Positions 44,043-52,749 of a stretch of DNA of 64,000 nucleotides are shown piece by piece (position 1 is the stretch's first letter; every line of letters begins with the position of its first letter). Position numbers and translations under genes: made by a program. Location: positions 7,743,415 through 7,807,414 of the forward strand of contig NZ_CP075691.1 of NCBI RefSeq assembly GCF_020026305.1. Direction: 5' to 3'. A model generated the notes under the pieces. The model was not told the origin of the DNA. It worked only from the letters and a program-made list of their open reading frames with translations, and did not search any database. The stretch comes from Streptomyces sp. 135. Lineage in GTDB: Bacteria > Actinomycetota > Actinomycetes > Streptomycetales > Streptomycetaceae.

Positions 44043-44969
44043 TCACAGGTGCAGCGCCCCGCCCTCCTCCGTATGGCCCCGGGGCTCCAGTTGCAGCGTC
44101 GAGTGCGCCACGTCGAAGTGGCCGGCGACGCACCGCTGGAGGCGGGTGAGCAGTGCGCCGTATCCGGCCGCGAGGGCGGCGTCCGTGACCACCACGTGGG
44201 CGGTGAGCACTGGCATGCCCGACGTCACGGTCCAGCCGTGCAGGTCGTGCACGGCGACGACGCCCGGCTCCGCCAGGAGATGGCGCCGGACCTCCCCGAG
44301 GTCGACGTCCTGCGGGGTCGCCTCCAGGAGGACGTGGACGGAGTCCCGCAGGAGGCCGTACGCACGCGGCACGATCAGCAGGCCGATGACGATCGACGCG
44401 ATCGGGTCGGCGGCCTGCCACCCCGTCAGCAGGATGACCAGGCCGCCCACGATCACGGCGACCGAGCCGAGCGCGTCCCCGAGGACCTCCAGGTAGGCGC
44501 CGCGCAGGTTGAGGCTCTTCTCCTTGGCGTCCCGCAGCAGCCACAGGCCCACGAGGTTGGCGAGGAGCCCACCGACCGCGACCGCGAACATCAGGCCGCC
44601 CTTGACCTCCACCGGCTCGCTGAGGCGGCCGATCGCCGACCACAGGACCCAGACGAAGACCGCGACGAGGAAGAGCGCGTTCAGGACCGCCGAGAAGATC
44701 TCCACCCGGTAGAAGCCGAACGTGCGCCGCGGCGTCGGCGCACGCTGCGCGAGGGTGATGGCGCCGAGCGCGAGGGAGACGCCGACCGCGTCGGTGAGGC
44801 TGTGCGCGGCGTCGGCGAGGAGCGCGAGACTGCCGGACAGGAGCGCGCCGACCACCTGGATGGCGGTGATGGCGCCGCTGATGCAGATGGTCCACAGCAG
44901 CCGGTTCCGGTACGTCCCGCTGAGCGTGCCGCCCGTCGCCGCGGAGGACGGGCCGTGGTCGTGCCCCAT
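44043..44969 (-). CDS. Cation diffusion facilitator (CzcD/ZitB-type metal exporter)
   Basis: A 308-residue protein. The N-terminal MGHDHG is a small His metal-binding tail. There are six membrane helices, with the transport-site motifs LADAAHSLTDAVG in helix 2 and EVLGDALGSVAV in helix 5 (the HxxxD pair reads HSLTD and D-A-L-G-S). A cytoplasmic C-terminal domain follows with VHDLHGWTVTSGMPVLTAHV. It should export Zn2+, Cd2+ or Co2+ using the proton gradient. It is separate from its neighbours in function; no metal sensor gene adjoins. Confidence 0.94.
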   Translation of the reverse strand: MGHDHGPSSAATGGTLSGTYRNRLLWTICISGAITAIQVVGALLSGSLALLADAAHSLTDAVGVSLALGAITLAQRAPTPRRTFGFYRVEIFSAVLNALFLVAVFVWVLWSAIGRLSEPVEVKGGLMFAVAVGGLLANLVGLWLLRDAKEKSLNLRGAYLEVLGDALGSVAVIVGGLVILLTGWQAADPIASIVIGLLIVPRAYGLLRDSVHVLLEATPQDVDLGEVRRHLLAEPGVVAVHDLHGWTVTSGMPVLTAHVVVTDAALAAGYGALLTRLQRCVAGHFDVAHSTLQLEPRGHTEEGGALHL

Positions 44970-45018
44970 GCCCGCGAGTGGATCATGGCCGACCGCGGGC
45001 CGCCACTCGGCGTCGCGC

Positions 45019-46110
45019 TCAGTGGACCCGCGGCGGGGTGGAGACGTCCCGCTGGTGCGGGATGCCGAGCGGCGGCGGCAGCTCGCCCTGCTGCACGGTG
45101 ACCGTGCGGGCCGGGGCGGGCACCCTGATGCCCTCGGCGCGGTAGCGCTGGTGCAGGCGCTTGATGAACTCGTGCTTGATGCGGTACTGGTCGCTGAACT
45201 CGCCGACGCCGAGAATCACCGTGAAGCTGATCCGCGAGTCCCCGAACGTGTGGAAGCGGATCGCCGCCTCGTGATCGGGGACCGCACCGGTGATCTCCTT
45301 CATCACCTCGTCCACGACCTCGGCCGTGACCCGCTCGACCTGCTCCAGGTCGCTGTCGTAGCTCACCCCGACCTGCACCGTGATCGACAGCTCCTGCTCG
45401 GGACGGCTGAAGTTGGTCATGTTGGTGCTCGCCAGCTGGGCGTTCGGGATGATGACGAGGTTGTTGGAGAGCGAACGGACCACCGTGTTCCGCCAGTTGA
45501 TGTCGACCACGTAGCCCTCCTCACCACTGCTCAGCTGGATGTAGTCACCGGGCTGCACGGTCTTCGCCGCGAGGATGTGCACACCGGCGAAGAGGTTGGC
45601 GAGGGTGTCCTGCAGCGCGAGGGCGACCGCGAGACCGCCGACGCCGAGCGCGGTCAGCAGCGGTGCGATGGAGATGCCGAGGGTCTGGAGGACGACGAGG
45701 AATCCCATGGCGAGCACGACGACCCGCGTGATGTTCACGAAGATGGTGGCCGAGCCCGCCACCCCGGAGCGCGACTGCGCCACGGCCCTGACGAGGCCGG
45801 TGACGATCCGGGCCGCCGTCAGCGTCGCCGCGAGGATCAGCAGGGCCGTCAGTGTCATCGTGACGTTGCGTCCGGTGCGCGGGGTGAGCGGCAGCGCGCC
45901 CGCCGCGGCGGCGAGCCCGGCGGTGATGGCCGCGCACGGCACCAGCGTCCGCAGCGCGTCGACGATGACGTCGTCACCGCTCCACCGGGTGCGGCTCGCC
46001 CGCTCGCCCAGCCAGCGCAGCAGCGCGCGCAGCAGCAGTCCGGCCGCGACGCCGGCGGCCACCGCGATCCCGGCCATCATCCAGTCGTGCAGTGTGAGCG
46101 CACGGGTCAT
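45019..46110 (-). CDS. MscS-family mechanosensitive channel
   Basis: Start ATG 46110 with AGGGG upstream; the longer open frame to 46218 lacks a better site. A 363-residue protein. Four or so membrane helices precede the pore helix region (LLTALGVGGLAVALALQDTLANLFAG). The beta domain follows, with PGDYIQLSSGEEGYVVDINWRNT (split over two strands) and NLVIIPNAQLASTNMTNFS. It releases solutes on hypo-osmotic shock. It is divergent from the amidinotransferase gene. Confidence 0.93.
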   Translation of the reverse strand: MTRALTLHDWMMAGIAVAAGVAAGLLLRALLRWLGERASRTRWSGDDVIVDALRTLVPCAAITAGLAAAAGALPLTPRTGRNVTMTLTALLILAATLTAARIVTGLVRAVAQSRSGVAGSATIFVNITRVVVLAMGFLVVLQTLGISIAPLLTALGVGGLAVALALQDTLANLFAGVHILAAKTVQPGDYIQLSSGEEGYVVDINWRNTVVRSLSNNLVIIPNAQLASTNMTNFSRPEQELSITVQVGVSYDSDLEQVERVTAEVVDEVMKEITGAVPDHEAAIRFHTFGDSRISFTVILGVGEFSDQYRIKHEFIKRLHQRYRAEGIRVPAPARTVTVQQGELPPPLGIPHQRDVSTPPRVH

Positions 46111-46467
46111 CGGTTCACCCCTGTCGTACGGGGCGAGTGCGCCTGCACGCGGCGTATGTGATGTGTCGACACCTTGTGATACCTGCTCGATTCCGGGAGT
46201 TCGGTCGCGCCGGGCCACAGGTCCGGCCGGGCGCGGACGTCATCCTGCCGCATCTGTGCACAGCGGGTGCGCGTACCCCCACCCGGATCTTCACGATCCG
46301 GCCACGCGTGGCGGCCGCCGTGGCGGTGGCATGAATACCGCGGAGGCTGGTACTCGACGTATGCCCGGCGTACGACGCGTATGCCCGGCGTGCGACGAGG
46401 GCCGCGTCACCTGTGGTAAAGCGTTGAGTTCGGTGAGTCGTTGTTTCTGCGAGCGGAAGCGGTGAAC
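46111..46467. promoter_or_regulatory. 357-bp divergent region, mscS / amidinotransferase
   Basis: No gene is supported. The region contains the 20-bp tandem repeat at 46358-46397, about 70 bases before the amidinotransferase start. Promoters for both genes should lie here. Confidence 0.5.
46358..46397. repeat. Tandem 20-bp direct repeat upstream of the amidinotransferase gene
   Basis: CGTATGCCCGGCGTACGACG is followed at once by CGTATGCCCGGCGTGCGACG, with one mismatch. Twenty bases is close to two helical turns, so both copies present the same face. This is a candidate operator for a regulator not encoded nearby. Confidence 0.6.
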
Positions 46468-47601
46468 ATGGGCGTAGCGCAAAGGCCTGGCATTACGGCA
46501 GAGGTGACCGGCAGTGAAACGCTCGTGTCGCCCGTCAATTCGCACAATGAGTGGGACCCGCTGGAGGAAGTGATCGTCGGGCGTCTCGACGGCGCGACGA
46601 TTCCCTCCAGCCACCCCGTGGTGGCCTGCAACATTCCGAGCTGGGCGGCGCGGCTGCAAGGACTGGCCGCCGGTTTCGAGTACCCGCGCAGGCTCATCGA
46701 GCCCGCGCAGCAGGAACTCGACCAGTTCGTCACTCTCCTGGAGTCCCTCGGCGTCACCGTCACACGGCCGGACGCGGTGGACTACAAGCAGCGCTTCGCC
46801 ACCCCCGACTGGTCCTCGCGCGGCTTCTGCAATTCCTGTCCTCGCGACGGCATGCTCGTCATCGGCGACGAGATCATCGAAACGCCGATGGCGTGGCCGT
46901 GCCGGTATTACGAGACCCACTCCTATCGGGCGCTCCTCAAGGACTACTTCCGCCGCGGCGCCCGCTGGACGGCCGCCCCGAAGCCCCAGCTCACCGAAGA
47001 GCTGTATGACAAGGATTTCCGGCCGCCTAAGGACGGCGAGCCGATGCGCTACATCCTCACCGAGTTCGAGCCGGTATTCGACGCGGCCGATTTCATGCGC
47101 GCGGGCCGCGATCTGTTCGTGACGCGGAGCAACGTCACCAATCAGATGGGCATCGACTGGCTGCGCCGCCATCTCGGGCCCGGCTATCGCATCCACGAGA
47201 TCGAGAGCCGCTGCCGCACACCCATGCACATCGACACGACGTTCGTCCTGCTCGCCCCCGGCAAGGTCCTGGTCAACCCCGAGTACATCGACGTCGACCG
47301 CCTGCCCGACGTGCTGCGTTCGTGGGACGTCCTGGTCGCCCCCGAACCCGACCCGATCGACGAGCGCCTGCTCAAGATGACGTCGATGTGCGGCAAGTGG
47401 CTCAGCATGAACGTGCTGATGATCGACGAGAAGCGGGTGATCGCCGAGCGGCACCACACCGGCATGCTGCGGGCGCTCGAATCCTGGGGGTTCGAGCCGA
47501 TCCCGTGCGACCTGCTGCACTACGCGCCGTTCGGCGGTGCGTTCCATTGCGCGACGCTGGACGTGCGGCGCCGGGGCACGTTGGAGACGTACTGCGACTA
47601 G
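46468..47601 (+). CDS. L-arginine amidinotransferase (glycine amidinotransferase family)
   Basis: A 377-residue protein from ATG 46468; the frame is open nine codons upstream. The enzyme moves the amidino group from arginine to an amine acceptor through a covalent Cys intermediate. The catalytic C361 lies in FGGAFHCATLDVRRRG, nearly the family signature. The upstream catalytic Asp and His are in EPVFDAADF and MHIDTTFV. The N-terminal NSHNEWDPLEEVIVGR is typical. The acceptor cannot be read from sequence: glycine, lysine or a polyketide/peptide amine starter are all precedented (AGAT, AmtA, CyrA). It is flanked by unrelated genes, and a terminator-like palindrome follows. Confidence 0.93.
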   Translation: MGVAQRPGITAEVTGSETLVSPVNSHNEWDPLEEVIVGRLDGATIPSSHPVVACNIPSWAARLQGLAAGFEYPRRLIEPAQQELDQFVTLLESLGVTVTRPDAVDYKQRFATPDWSSRGFCNSCPRDGMLVIGDEIIETPMAWPCRYYETHSYRALLKDYFRRGARWTAAPKPQLTEELYDKDFRPPKDGEPMRYILTEFEPVFDAADFMRAGRDLFVTRSNVTNQMGIDWLRRHLGPGYRIHEIESRCRTPMHIDTTFVLLAPGKVLVNPEYIDVDRLPDVLRSWDVLVAPEPDPIDERLLKMTSMCGKWLSMNVLMIDEKRVIAERHHTGMLRALESWGFEPIPCDLLHYAPFGGAFHCATLDVRRRGTLETYCD

Positions 47602-47768
47602 TAGTGCCGAGACCCAAAACGGGATGCGGACGCCGTAGCCGGCCTCGGCGATCCGCTGCCGGACCGGCAGCGGATCCCGCGGCGACTGGTTCACGAACTG
47701 CTGCGGGGCCTGCATGTCGGGCCCGCTGACCTGCTGGGAGGCATACGGGGTGGGAGCGAGGAGGGGCG
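47602..47768 (-). pseudogene. Possible gene remnant between convergent genes
   Basis: Read on the minus strand, a frame gives protein-like sequence: PYASQQVSGPDMQAPQQFV then NQSPRDPLPVRQRIAEAGYG. It has no start of its own and runs into the antisense of the amidinotransferase. It looks like a fragment of a lost gene, but I cannot name it. The 12-bp palindrome inside it may be coincidental coding symmetry or a terminator. Confidence 0.3.
47650..47676. terminator. Perfect 12-bp inverted repeat, bidirectional terminator candidate
   Basis: GATCCGCTGCCG and CGGCAGCGGATC are exact reverse complements around a three-base loop. It sits between two convergent genes. Confidence 0.65.
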
Positions 47769-48833
47769 TCAGCGCTCCTTGGGGCGAGCCACGATCAGGT
47801 TCCAGGGGAACAGGCCGGGGGCGAAGGCGGTCTCGACCAGTTCGACGGTGAACCCCGCTGCGTCGAGGAGCGATTCGAACTCCGTACGCACGCGGAGACG
47901 ACCGCCCCAGAGCGTCCAGGCGGAGAAGCTGACGATGGCCTCGTAGCCCTCGACGGACCGACCCGCCTCCGCCGCGTCCCTGCCGAACCAGTCCACGACC
48001 AGGAGTCGGCCCCCAGGGGCCATCGCGCTGTGCAGGTTGGCCAGGAGGCGTGCGACCTGGCTGTCCGGCCAGTCGACCAGAATGCTCTTGATCATGTAGA
48101 GGTCGGCGCCGGGCGGGACGGATTCCAGAAAGCTGCCGCCGGTGAACTCGATCCGACTCACCACATCGGGGTCTGCCTCCTCACGCAGCGAGGACCTGGC
48201 CATGTCGATCACATGGGGCATGTCGAACAGGACGCCCTGCGCCTTGGGCGCCGCTTCCAGTACACGGCTCAGGAGGGTGCCACGGCCGCCGCCGACATCC
48301 ATGATGCGCGGGTACGCGGTGAAGTCATGTGTCTCCACGAGCGCGTTGACGCAGTTCGTGGTGGTCTCCGACATCACTTTCTCGAACGCCGCGCCTTCTT
48401 CGAGGTGTTCGCTGTAGTAGTCGTAGACGTGGCGCCCTGTGAGGTCGCCACCGGAGCGGCCGGTCAGGACCACCTCGTCCATCTGCTCGTAGGCGCGGTT
48501 CACTCCGGGGCCCGCCGCGTACAGGACGTGCGCCGCCACCCCTGAATCGGAGCGCAGGAGGCGGCCGCGCTCGGTCAGCGCGTACTGTCCGTCCTCGCTC
48601 CGGGTCACTAACGACTGCGCCGTACAAGCGTTGAGGAAGGACGTCAGGGCGCCTGGGTGCGCTCCGAGGGCCTGGGTGAGGTCCGCCGCGCTCCTGGGTC
48701 CTTCTGTGAGGTGGTCGGCGATGCGCAGCTTCGCGAAGGCGCGCATCATCTGCGCCGCGAAGGGGGCGCTGTACAGGAGGTTCAGCATGGCCGTCTCGGC
48801 GGCTGGGGGCGTGGCTGAGGTGCTCTGCGTCAT
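47769..48833 (-). CDS. SAM-dependent O-methyltransferase (Methyltransf_2 type)
   Basis: Start ATG 48833 (MTQSTSAT). The open frame extends to 49037, but that part crosses the divergent promoter and is not protein-like. In this 354-residue protein, residues 10-100 form the dimerisation winged helix (LRIADHLTEGPRSAADLTQA). The SAM motif I is MDVGGGRGTLLSRVLEA, with GVLFDMPHV next and LYMIKSILVDWPD at the catalytic-base region. This class methylates hydroxyl groups of phenolic or polyketide metabolites and some amines. It is divergent from the EXLDI-ABC operon; whether it acts in the thiopeptide pathway is unknown. Confidence 0.92.
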   Translation of the reverse strand: MTQSTSATPPAAETAMLNLLYSAPFAAQMMRAFAKLRIADHLTEGPRSAADLTQALGAHPGALTSFLNACTAQSLVTRSEDGQYALTERGRLLRSDSGVAAHVLYAAGPGVNRAYEQMDEVVLTGRSGGDLTGRHVYDYYSEHLEEGAAFEKVMSETTTNCVNALVETHDFTAYPRIMDVGGGRGTLLSRVLEAAPKAQGVLFDMPHVIDMARSSLREEADPDVVSRIEFTGGSFLESVPPGADLYMIKSILVDWPDSQVARLLANLHSAMAPGGRLLVVDWFGRDAAEAGRSVEGYEAIVSFSAWTLWGGRLRVRTEFESLLDAAGFTVELVETAFAPGLFPWNLIVARPKER

Positions 48834-48959
48834 GGGGTCCCCGATCGGTCGCAGCCCGAATCGCCCTGGGAAGTCGGGCATTTCGACGCACGCTACGGGC
48901 CCCGCGACAGGGGTGACAAGAGGGGCGAGGGAACCCAAAAAGTGATCTTTGAAAGGGAG

Positions 48960-48998
48960 TTGAACCCCAGACACTCCCTCGCTAGCGTATACGTATAC
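48960..48998 (+). promoter_or_regulatory. Promoter and palindromic operator of the EXLDI-ABC operon
   Basis: TTGAAC (48960-48965), a 17-base spacer and TAGCGT (48983-48988) make a sigma-70-type promoter. The perfect 12-base palindrome GTATACGTATAC (48987-48998) overlaps the -10 box and likely start point. It is well placed for a repressor, possibly the EXLDI protein itself. Confidence 0.65.
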
Positions 48999-49020
48999 CT
49001 GTACATAGAGGAGAGCGATC

Positions 49021-49581
49021 GTGCCCAACAGGACCATCTATGTCGGTGAGAGCGACGTCGCGCTCTTCCAGCGCGCCCAGGAACTGACCGGCGGAAACCT
49101 CTCGGCCGCGATCAGCCGGGCGCTGCAGCGCTTCGTCGAGATCGAGGACGCCCACCAGGCAGGATTCGAAGAGGTCGAAGTGCGCGTCGGCAGCGAGGGG
49201 ATCTATCGCCGCAAGCGATTCGTTGCCCGGCGGATCGCGCAGGGCAAGCGGCCCGCCTCCGAGGGCCGCCGTGGCGAGTGGATCGCCGTCTATCACACGA
49301 GGAAAGACAGGTTCGCCGTGCACCGCAAGCACTTCGACGAGGCGCCGAGTGCCGATCACGCGCCGTGGGGTGACCCTCAGGACCCCCGGTACACGATCGA
49401 GTACTGGAACAACGTGACGGAGTTCGACAGCGAGCCGGGTTGGGACCCGGCGGGCAGCACCGAGATGACCCTCGACGTGTACGAGCACCTCGACGAACTC
49501 AAGGCCGCTCTCCCCGGCGACCTCGCACACGTCGTGGAGGCCAACGCCCGGCAGCAGCCCGTGGAAGACCTCGACATCTGA
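49021..49581 (+). CDS. EXLDI protein, ABC-transporter-associated
   Basis: A 186-residue protein from GTG 49021 after GAGGAGAG. It ends EDLDI, the C-terminal E-x-L-D-I signature that names this family. The first 45 residues (RTIYVGESDVALFQRAQE then GNLSAAISRALQRFVEIED) have the strand-helix-helix outline of a ribbon-helix-helix DNA-binding domain (inference). The middle contains repeated aromatic and charged segments (EWIAVYHTRKDRFAVHRKHF, YTIEYWNNVTEF). Genes of this family usually precede a DrrA-type ATPase, as here 29 bases downstream. It may sense substrate and repress its own promoter through the palindrome. Confidence 0.9.
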   Translation: MPNRTIYVGESDVALFQRAQELTGGNLSAAISRALQRFVEIEDAHQAGFEEVEVRVGSEGIYRRKRFVARRIAQGKRPASEGRRGEWIAVYHTRKDRFAVHRKHFDEAPSADHAPWGDPQDPRYTIEYWNNVTEFDSEPGWDPAGSTEMTLDVYEHLDELKAALPGDLAHVVEANARQQPVEDLDI

Positions 49582-49610
49582 CGCGCTCGGTCACCCAGGG
49601 AGGGACAGGC

Positions 49611-50597
49611 ATGGCAGCCATCGAGGCAGAGCGGCTGACCCGGAGCTTCCGGCGCCGGGGCAGAGCCGTGGAGGCGGTGCGGGGCATCGACCTGCATGTG
49701 GCGGACGGGGAGATCTTCGGATTTCTCGGCCCCAATGGAGCGGGCAAGACCACGACGGTACGCATGCTCGCAACTCTCCTCGCACCTGACTCCGGTCGGG
49801 TCAGCGTCGCGGGATGCGAACTGCCGGGGCAGATCAGGCAGGCGCGCCGACTGATCGGATACGTCGGGCAGACCGGAGGCGCCGATGAGGGGATGCCCGT
49901 GCTCGACAACCTGATCCTCCAGGCCCGGCTGCACCGCCTGGACCAGGTCGCGGCGCGGAGCGCGGCCGAACAGACCCTGGAAGCACTGAGGTTGCGCGAC
50001 CTGGCCGACCGGCTGCCGCGCACGCTGTCCGGCGGGCAGCGCCGCCGGGTGGCCCTGGCGCTGGGCCTGGTGCACCGGCCCCGGGTGCTCTTCCTGGACG
50101 AGCCGACCCTCGGCCTCGATCCGGCGGCCCGCGCGGCCCTCTGGGAGGAGATCCGCGCACTGCGGGTGGCGGGCACCACGGTGTTCCTGACCACGCACTA
50201 CCTGGAAGAAGCCGACGCCCTCTGTGACCGGGTGGGCATCATCGACCGCGGCCGCATCGTCGCCTCGGGGGCCCCGGCGGAACTCAAGCGCGGCATCGGC
50301 GGGGACACCCTCACCGTCGCCGTCGGTGAACATGGCGCCGACCGCGTCAAGGACGCGCTGGCGGGGCTTCCCTTCGTTCGCGAGATCCGGGAGACCTCAG
50401 GGGCCGTGCGCGTGTACGTCGACAACGGCGCCGACGCCATCCCCGCTGTGGTGCGCGCGCTGGACACTCACGGAGTCCGCGCGGTCCCCATCGGCCTGGA
50501 GTCGGCCGGCCTCGACGACGTCTTCCTCCAGCACACCGGCTCCTCCCTGCGGACGGCGGGTGCGGCGGAGGGGGCCGAGCCCCCGGCCGCGTCATGA
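49611..50597 (+). CDS. ABC transporter ATP-binding protein, DrrA type
   Basis: A 328-residue protein from ATG 49611 with GGGAGGGAC upstream. Walker A is GPNGAGKTTT from G40. The rest includes the Q-loop region GYVGQTGGADEG, signature TLSGGQRRRVALAL, Walker B VLFLDEPTLGLDP and the switch His in TTHYLEEAD. The C-terminal 90 residues are the extra domain seen in DrrA-like drug-export ATPases. It pairs with the ABC-2 permease 45 bases downstream. Export of, or immunity to, the neighbouring thiopeptide is plausible but unproven. Confidence 0.95.
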   Translation: MAAIEAERLTRSFRRRGRAVEAVRGIDLHVADGEIFGFLGPNGAGKTTTVRMLATLLAPDSGRVSVAGCELPGQIRQARRLIGYVGQTGGADEGMPVLDNLILQARLHRLDQVAARSAAEQTLEALRLRDLADRLPRTLSGGQRRRVALALGLVHRPRVLFLDEPTLGLDPAARAALWEEIRALRVAGTTVFLTTHYLEEADALCDRVGIIDRGRIVASGAPAELKRGIGGDTLTVAVGEHGADRVKDALAGLPFVREIRETSGAVRVYVDNGADAIPAVVRALDTHGVRAVPIGLESAGLDDVFLQHTGSSLRTAGAAEGAEPPAAS

Positions 50598-50642
50598 ACT
50601 CCCCTTGCGCAGTGCCGACGTGGACCCCAGGGAGGGACCTTC

Positions 50643-51401
50643 GTGCTACGTGACACCGGACTTGTCTTCGCCTATCAGACCCGGCGGCTGCTGCGCTCAC
50701 CCGTCGTCATCGTGGTGGGCGTCATGCAGCCGCTGTTGTGGCTGCTTCTCTTCGGCCCTCTCGTGAAGGGGCTGGCCTCCTCCGGTCTCACCGGGCCGGA
50801 CGGCCCTTCGGAAGCCTTCGACCTGTTCGCGCCCGGCCTGCTGGTGATGCTGGCCCTGTACGGATCGCTCTACACCGGCTTCGAGTTGATATCCGAGTGG
50901 AAGGCCGGGGTGGTCGAGCGCATGGTGGTGTCGCCCATGCGTCCCGCCGCGCTCATCCTGGGCAAAGCCCTGCGGGACGTCCTGGCGATCGGTACGCAGG
51001 GCGTCATCCTGATCCTGGTCGCCTTCGCGATGGGACTCGACGCCGAACTGCTTGGCCTACTGGCGGCGTTCGGTCTGCTGGCGGTGGTGATCATGATGAC
51101 GTCCACGTTCTCCTACGCGGTCGCGCTCGTCCTGCGCGACGAGAACCTCATGTCGCAGACCATGGGGTTCCTCAGCCTGCCCCTGCTGCTGCTCTCGGGT
51201 GTGGTGCTGCCGCTCACCCTGGCCCCGGACTGGCTGCGCTACATCGCTCAGGCCAACCCCTTCTACCACGTGGTCGTGGCCTCCCGGTCTGCCATGGCGG
51301 GAGACTACGGCGACGCCTCGCTCCCCGTCGCCCTCCTCACCTGCGCCGCGCTGACCGTACTGGCGCTTCGATGGGCGGTGGGTTCGCTGCGTCGGGTCTG
51401 A
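50643..51401 (+). CDS. ABC-2-type transporter permease, DrrB type
   Basis: A 252-residue protein from GTG 50643 with GGGAGGGACC upstream. It has six hydrophobic helices, including VVIVVGVMQPLLWLLLFGPL, LLVMLALYGSLYTGFELI, FGLLAVVIMMTSTFSYAVAL and LSLPLLLLSGVVLPLTLAP, which contains the ABC-2 signature region before NPFYHVV. It forms the membrane half of the DrrAB-type exporter with the preceding ATPase. It is convergent with the ADH-like gene; the two stops are ten bases apart. Confidence 0.94.
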   Translation: MLRDTGLVFAYQTRRLLRSPVVIVVGVMQPLLWLLLFGPLVKGLASSGLTGPDGPSEAFDLFAPGLLVMLALYGSLYTGFELISEWKAGVVERMVVSPMRPAALILGKALRDVLAIGTQGVILILVAFAMGLDAELLGLLAAFGLLAVVIMMTSTFSYAVALVLRDENLMSQTMGFLSLPLLLLSGVVLPLTLAPDWLRYIAQANPFYHVVVASRSAMAGDYGDASLPVALLTCAALTVLALRWAVGSLRRV

Positions 51402-51411
51402 GGGCGGCCGC

Positions 51412-52749
51412 TCAGCGTGTCGAACCTGACGCCGCCTCGTAGAGCGCCGCCGCGTCCTGGGGTGTGAGCCCGGTCAGAGCGCGGGGCCACGAGGCGACGA
51501 CCGCCTGGCCCAGTTCGACCGGGTCGGCAGCCAACGGTGTGGTCAAGGCGACGCCCCAGCGCCGCAGCAGGCGTGCGGCGGCCGCACGGAAGTCCGCAGG
51601 GCAGTTCCCCGTGGCGGCCTCTTCGGGGAACAGACGCCGTGCCACCTGCCGCGCGCGGTCGCCGTCCGCCCAAGCGCACCGGCCGGGCGCGCCGAGGGCC
51701 CGTTCCAGGTAGGCGGGGAAGAGCCGGGCGAGCGCCGTGTTCTTGGCCGTTCCGGTGACTGCGGCGGCCGTGTCGGCGAAGTACCAGAGGAGGAAGGCGA
51801 ACGGGGAAGCGCCGACGCGCGGCCACACTCCATGCGAGGCGGCGCTGATCGCCGCGAGGCGGAGGCGCAACCCCGCCCTGCGCTCGTACGCGGACCTACG
51901 CTCGTACGCGGACCGCTCGTACGCCGACCGCCCGGCATCGCGCTGCGACGGCGGCGGTGCGAGCAGAGTGTCCGGTACGCGGGGGGTGCCGTGCGGTCCG
52001 GCTGACACCTCCCACCCGGTCGGCGAATCCGACGCCAGCAGCGCATCCGCTGTGCGCCGTACCAGCACCGCGGTCTCCATCAGCCATGCGGACGACGAGG
52101 CGCCCATCGGATGCGGGCCCAGCAGCGGGCCGATGAGACGCAGCAGGATCTCCATCGCGCCGGCCGCCAGCAGCGGCGCGGGCAGCGTGTCCGTCAGGCA
52201 GGGGTCGAGGACCGCACCCTCGGGCCGCAGCGTCGCCGAGCAGACGAGCCGTGAGCGCCGGCCGCCGACGGCCATGCGCGCCACCCCACTCGTCTCTGAG
52301 CCGGTGCCAAGGGTCGTGGGGAACGCGATCAGCGCGGGAGCCGGGCGGCCCGCACGAGTCAGGAGCGCGAGCCCGGAGGGCGGTCCCTCGGCGTAGCGCG
52401 GCTCGCTGCCCGCTGCCAGGGCGACGGCGAGCTTCGCGGTGTCCATGGCCGCACCGCCGCCGACCACGGCGACGGTGCGGGCACCCCGTCGGGCGACCTC
52501 CCGTGCCACGCGCCAGGGGGCTTCCGGGCCCTCGTCGAGGGGGAGCGGCAGGGCCGTACGTCCCAGGTGTATCGAGGTGGAGCAGGCGCCGGGATCGTAG
52601 ACGACGAGCGCCCCGTCCGCGGCCAGCCGGTCCAGTTCGGCCTGAGCCCGGTCCGCTCCGACGCGCAGTCGGCGCGGACCGGCCGACTGCCACAGCAGAG
52701 CCGGTGTCCAGAGCAGGGAGGGGACGAGAGGGGGGTCAGGCGCGCGCAT
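51412..52749 (-). CDS. Iron-containing alcohol dehydrogenase-like protein with altered metal site
   Basis: A 445-residue protein from ATG 52749, which overlaps the upstream LuxR stop by 14 bases, so the two are co-transcribed. Group III ADH features: nucleotide motif VVGGGAAMDTAKLAV and FPTTLGTGSETSGVARM. The metal-binding region usually reads GxDALxHAxE; here it is GAMEILLRLIG, so the Asp and His ligands appear lost. Near the later His site only SHGVW is recognisable. A long Ser/Arg-rich insertion (three near-copies of the Arg-Ser-Ala-Tyr-Glu unit) lies near residues 270-300. The thiopeptide core ends in Thr, so I infer a role in oxidising the C-terminal Thr side chain, with decarboxylation, as TclP or DapB do in other RiPPs. 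Confidence 0.85.
   Translation of the reverse strand: MRAPDPPLVPSLLWTPALLWQSAGPRRLRVGADRAQAELDRLAADGALVVYDPGACSTSIHLGRTALPLPLDEGPEAPWRVAREVARRGARTVAVVGGGAAMDTAKLAVALAAGSEPRYAEGPPSGLALLTRAGRPAPALIAFPTTLGTGSETSGVARMAVGGRRSRLVCSATLRPEGAVLDPCLTDTLPAPLLAAGAMEILLRLIGPLLGPHPMGASSSAWLMETAVLVRRTADALLASDSPTGWEVSAGPHGTPRVPDTLLAPPPSQRDAGRSAYERSAYERRSAYERRAGLRLRLAAISAASHGVWPRVGASPFAFLLWYFADTAAAVTGTAKNTALARLFPAYLERALGAPGRCAWADGDRARQVARRLFPEEAATGNCPADFRAAAARLLRRWGVALTTPLAADPVELGQAVVASWPRALTGLTPQDAAALYEAASGSTR

Noticed and set aside
46468..48833. Creatine-type pathway (amidinotransferase plus methyltransferase)
   Set aside because: The methyltransferase is of the O-methyltransferase class with a plant-type dimerisation domain, not a guanidinoacetate methyltransferase, and the genes are convergent with a terminator-like palindrome between them.
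48834..49037. N-terminal extension of the O-methyltransferase
   Set aside because: It crosses the divergent promoter and palindrome. The family homology starts at MTQSTSAT, ATG 48833.
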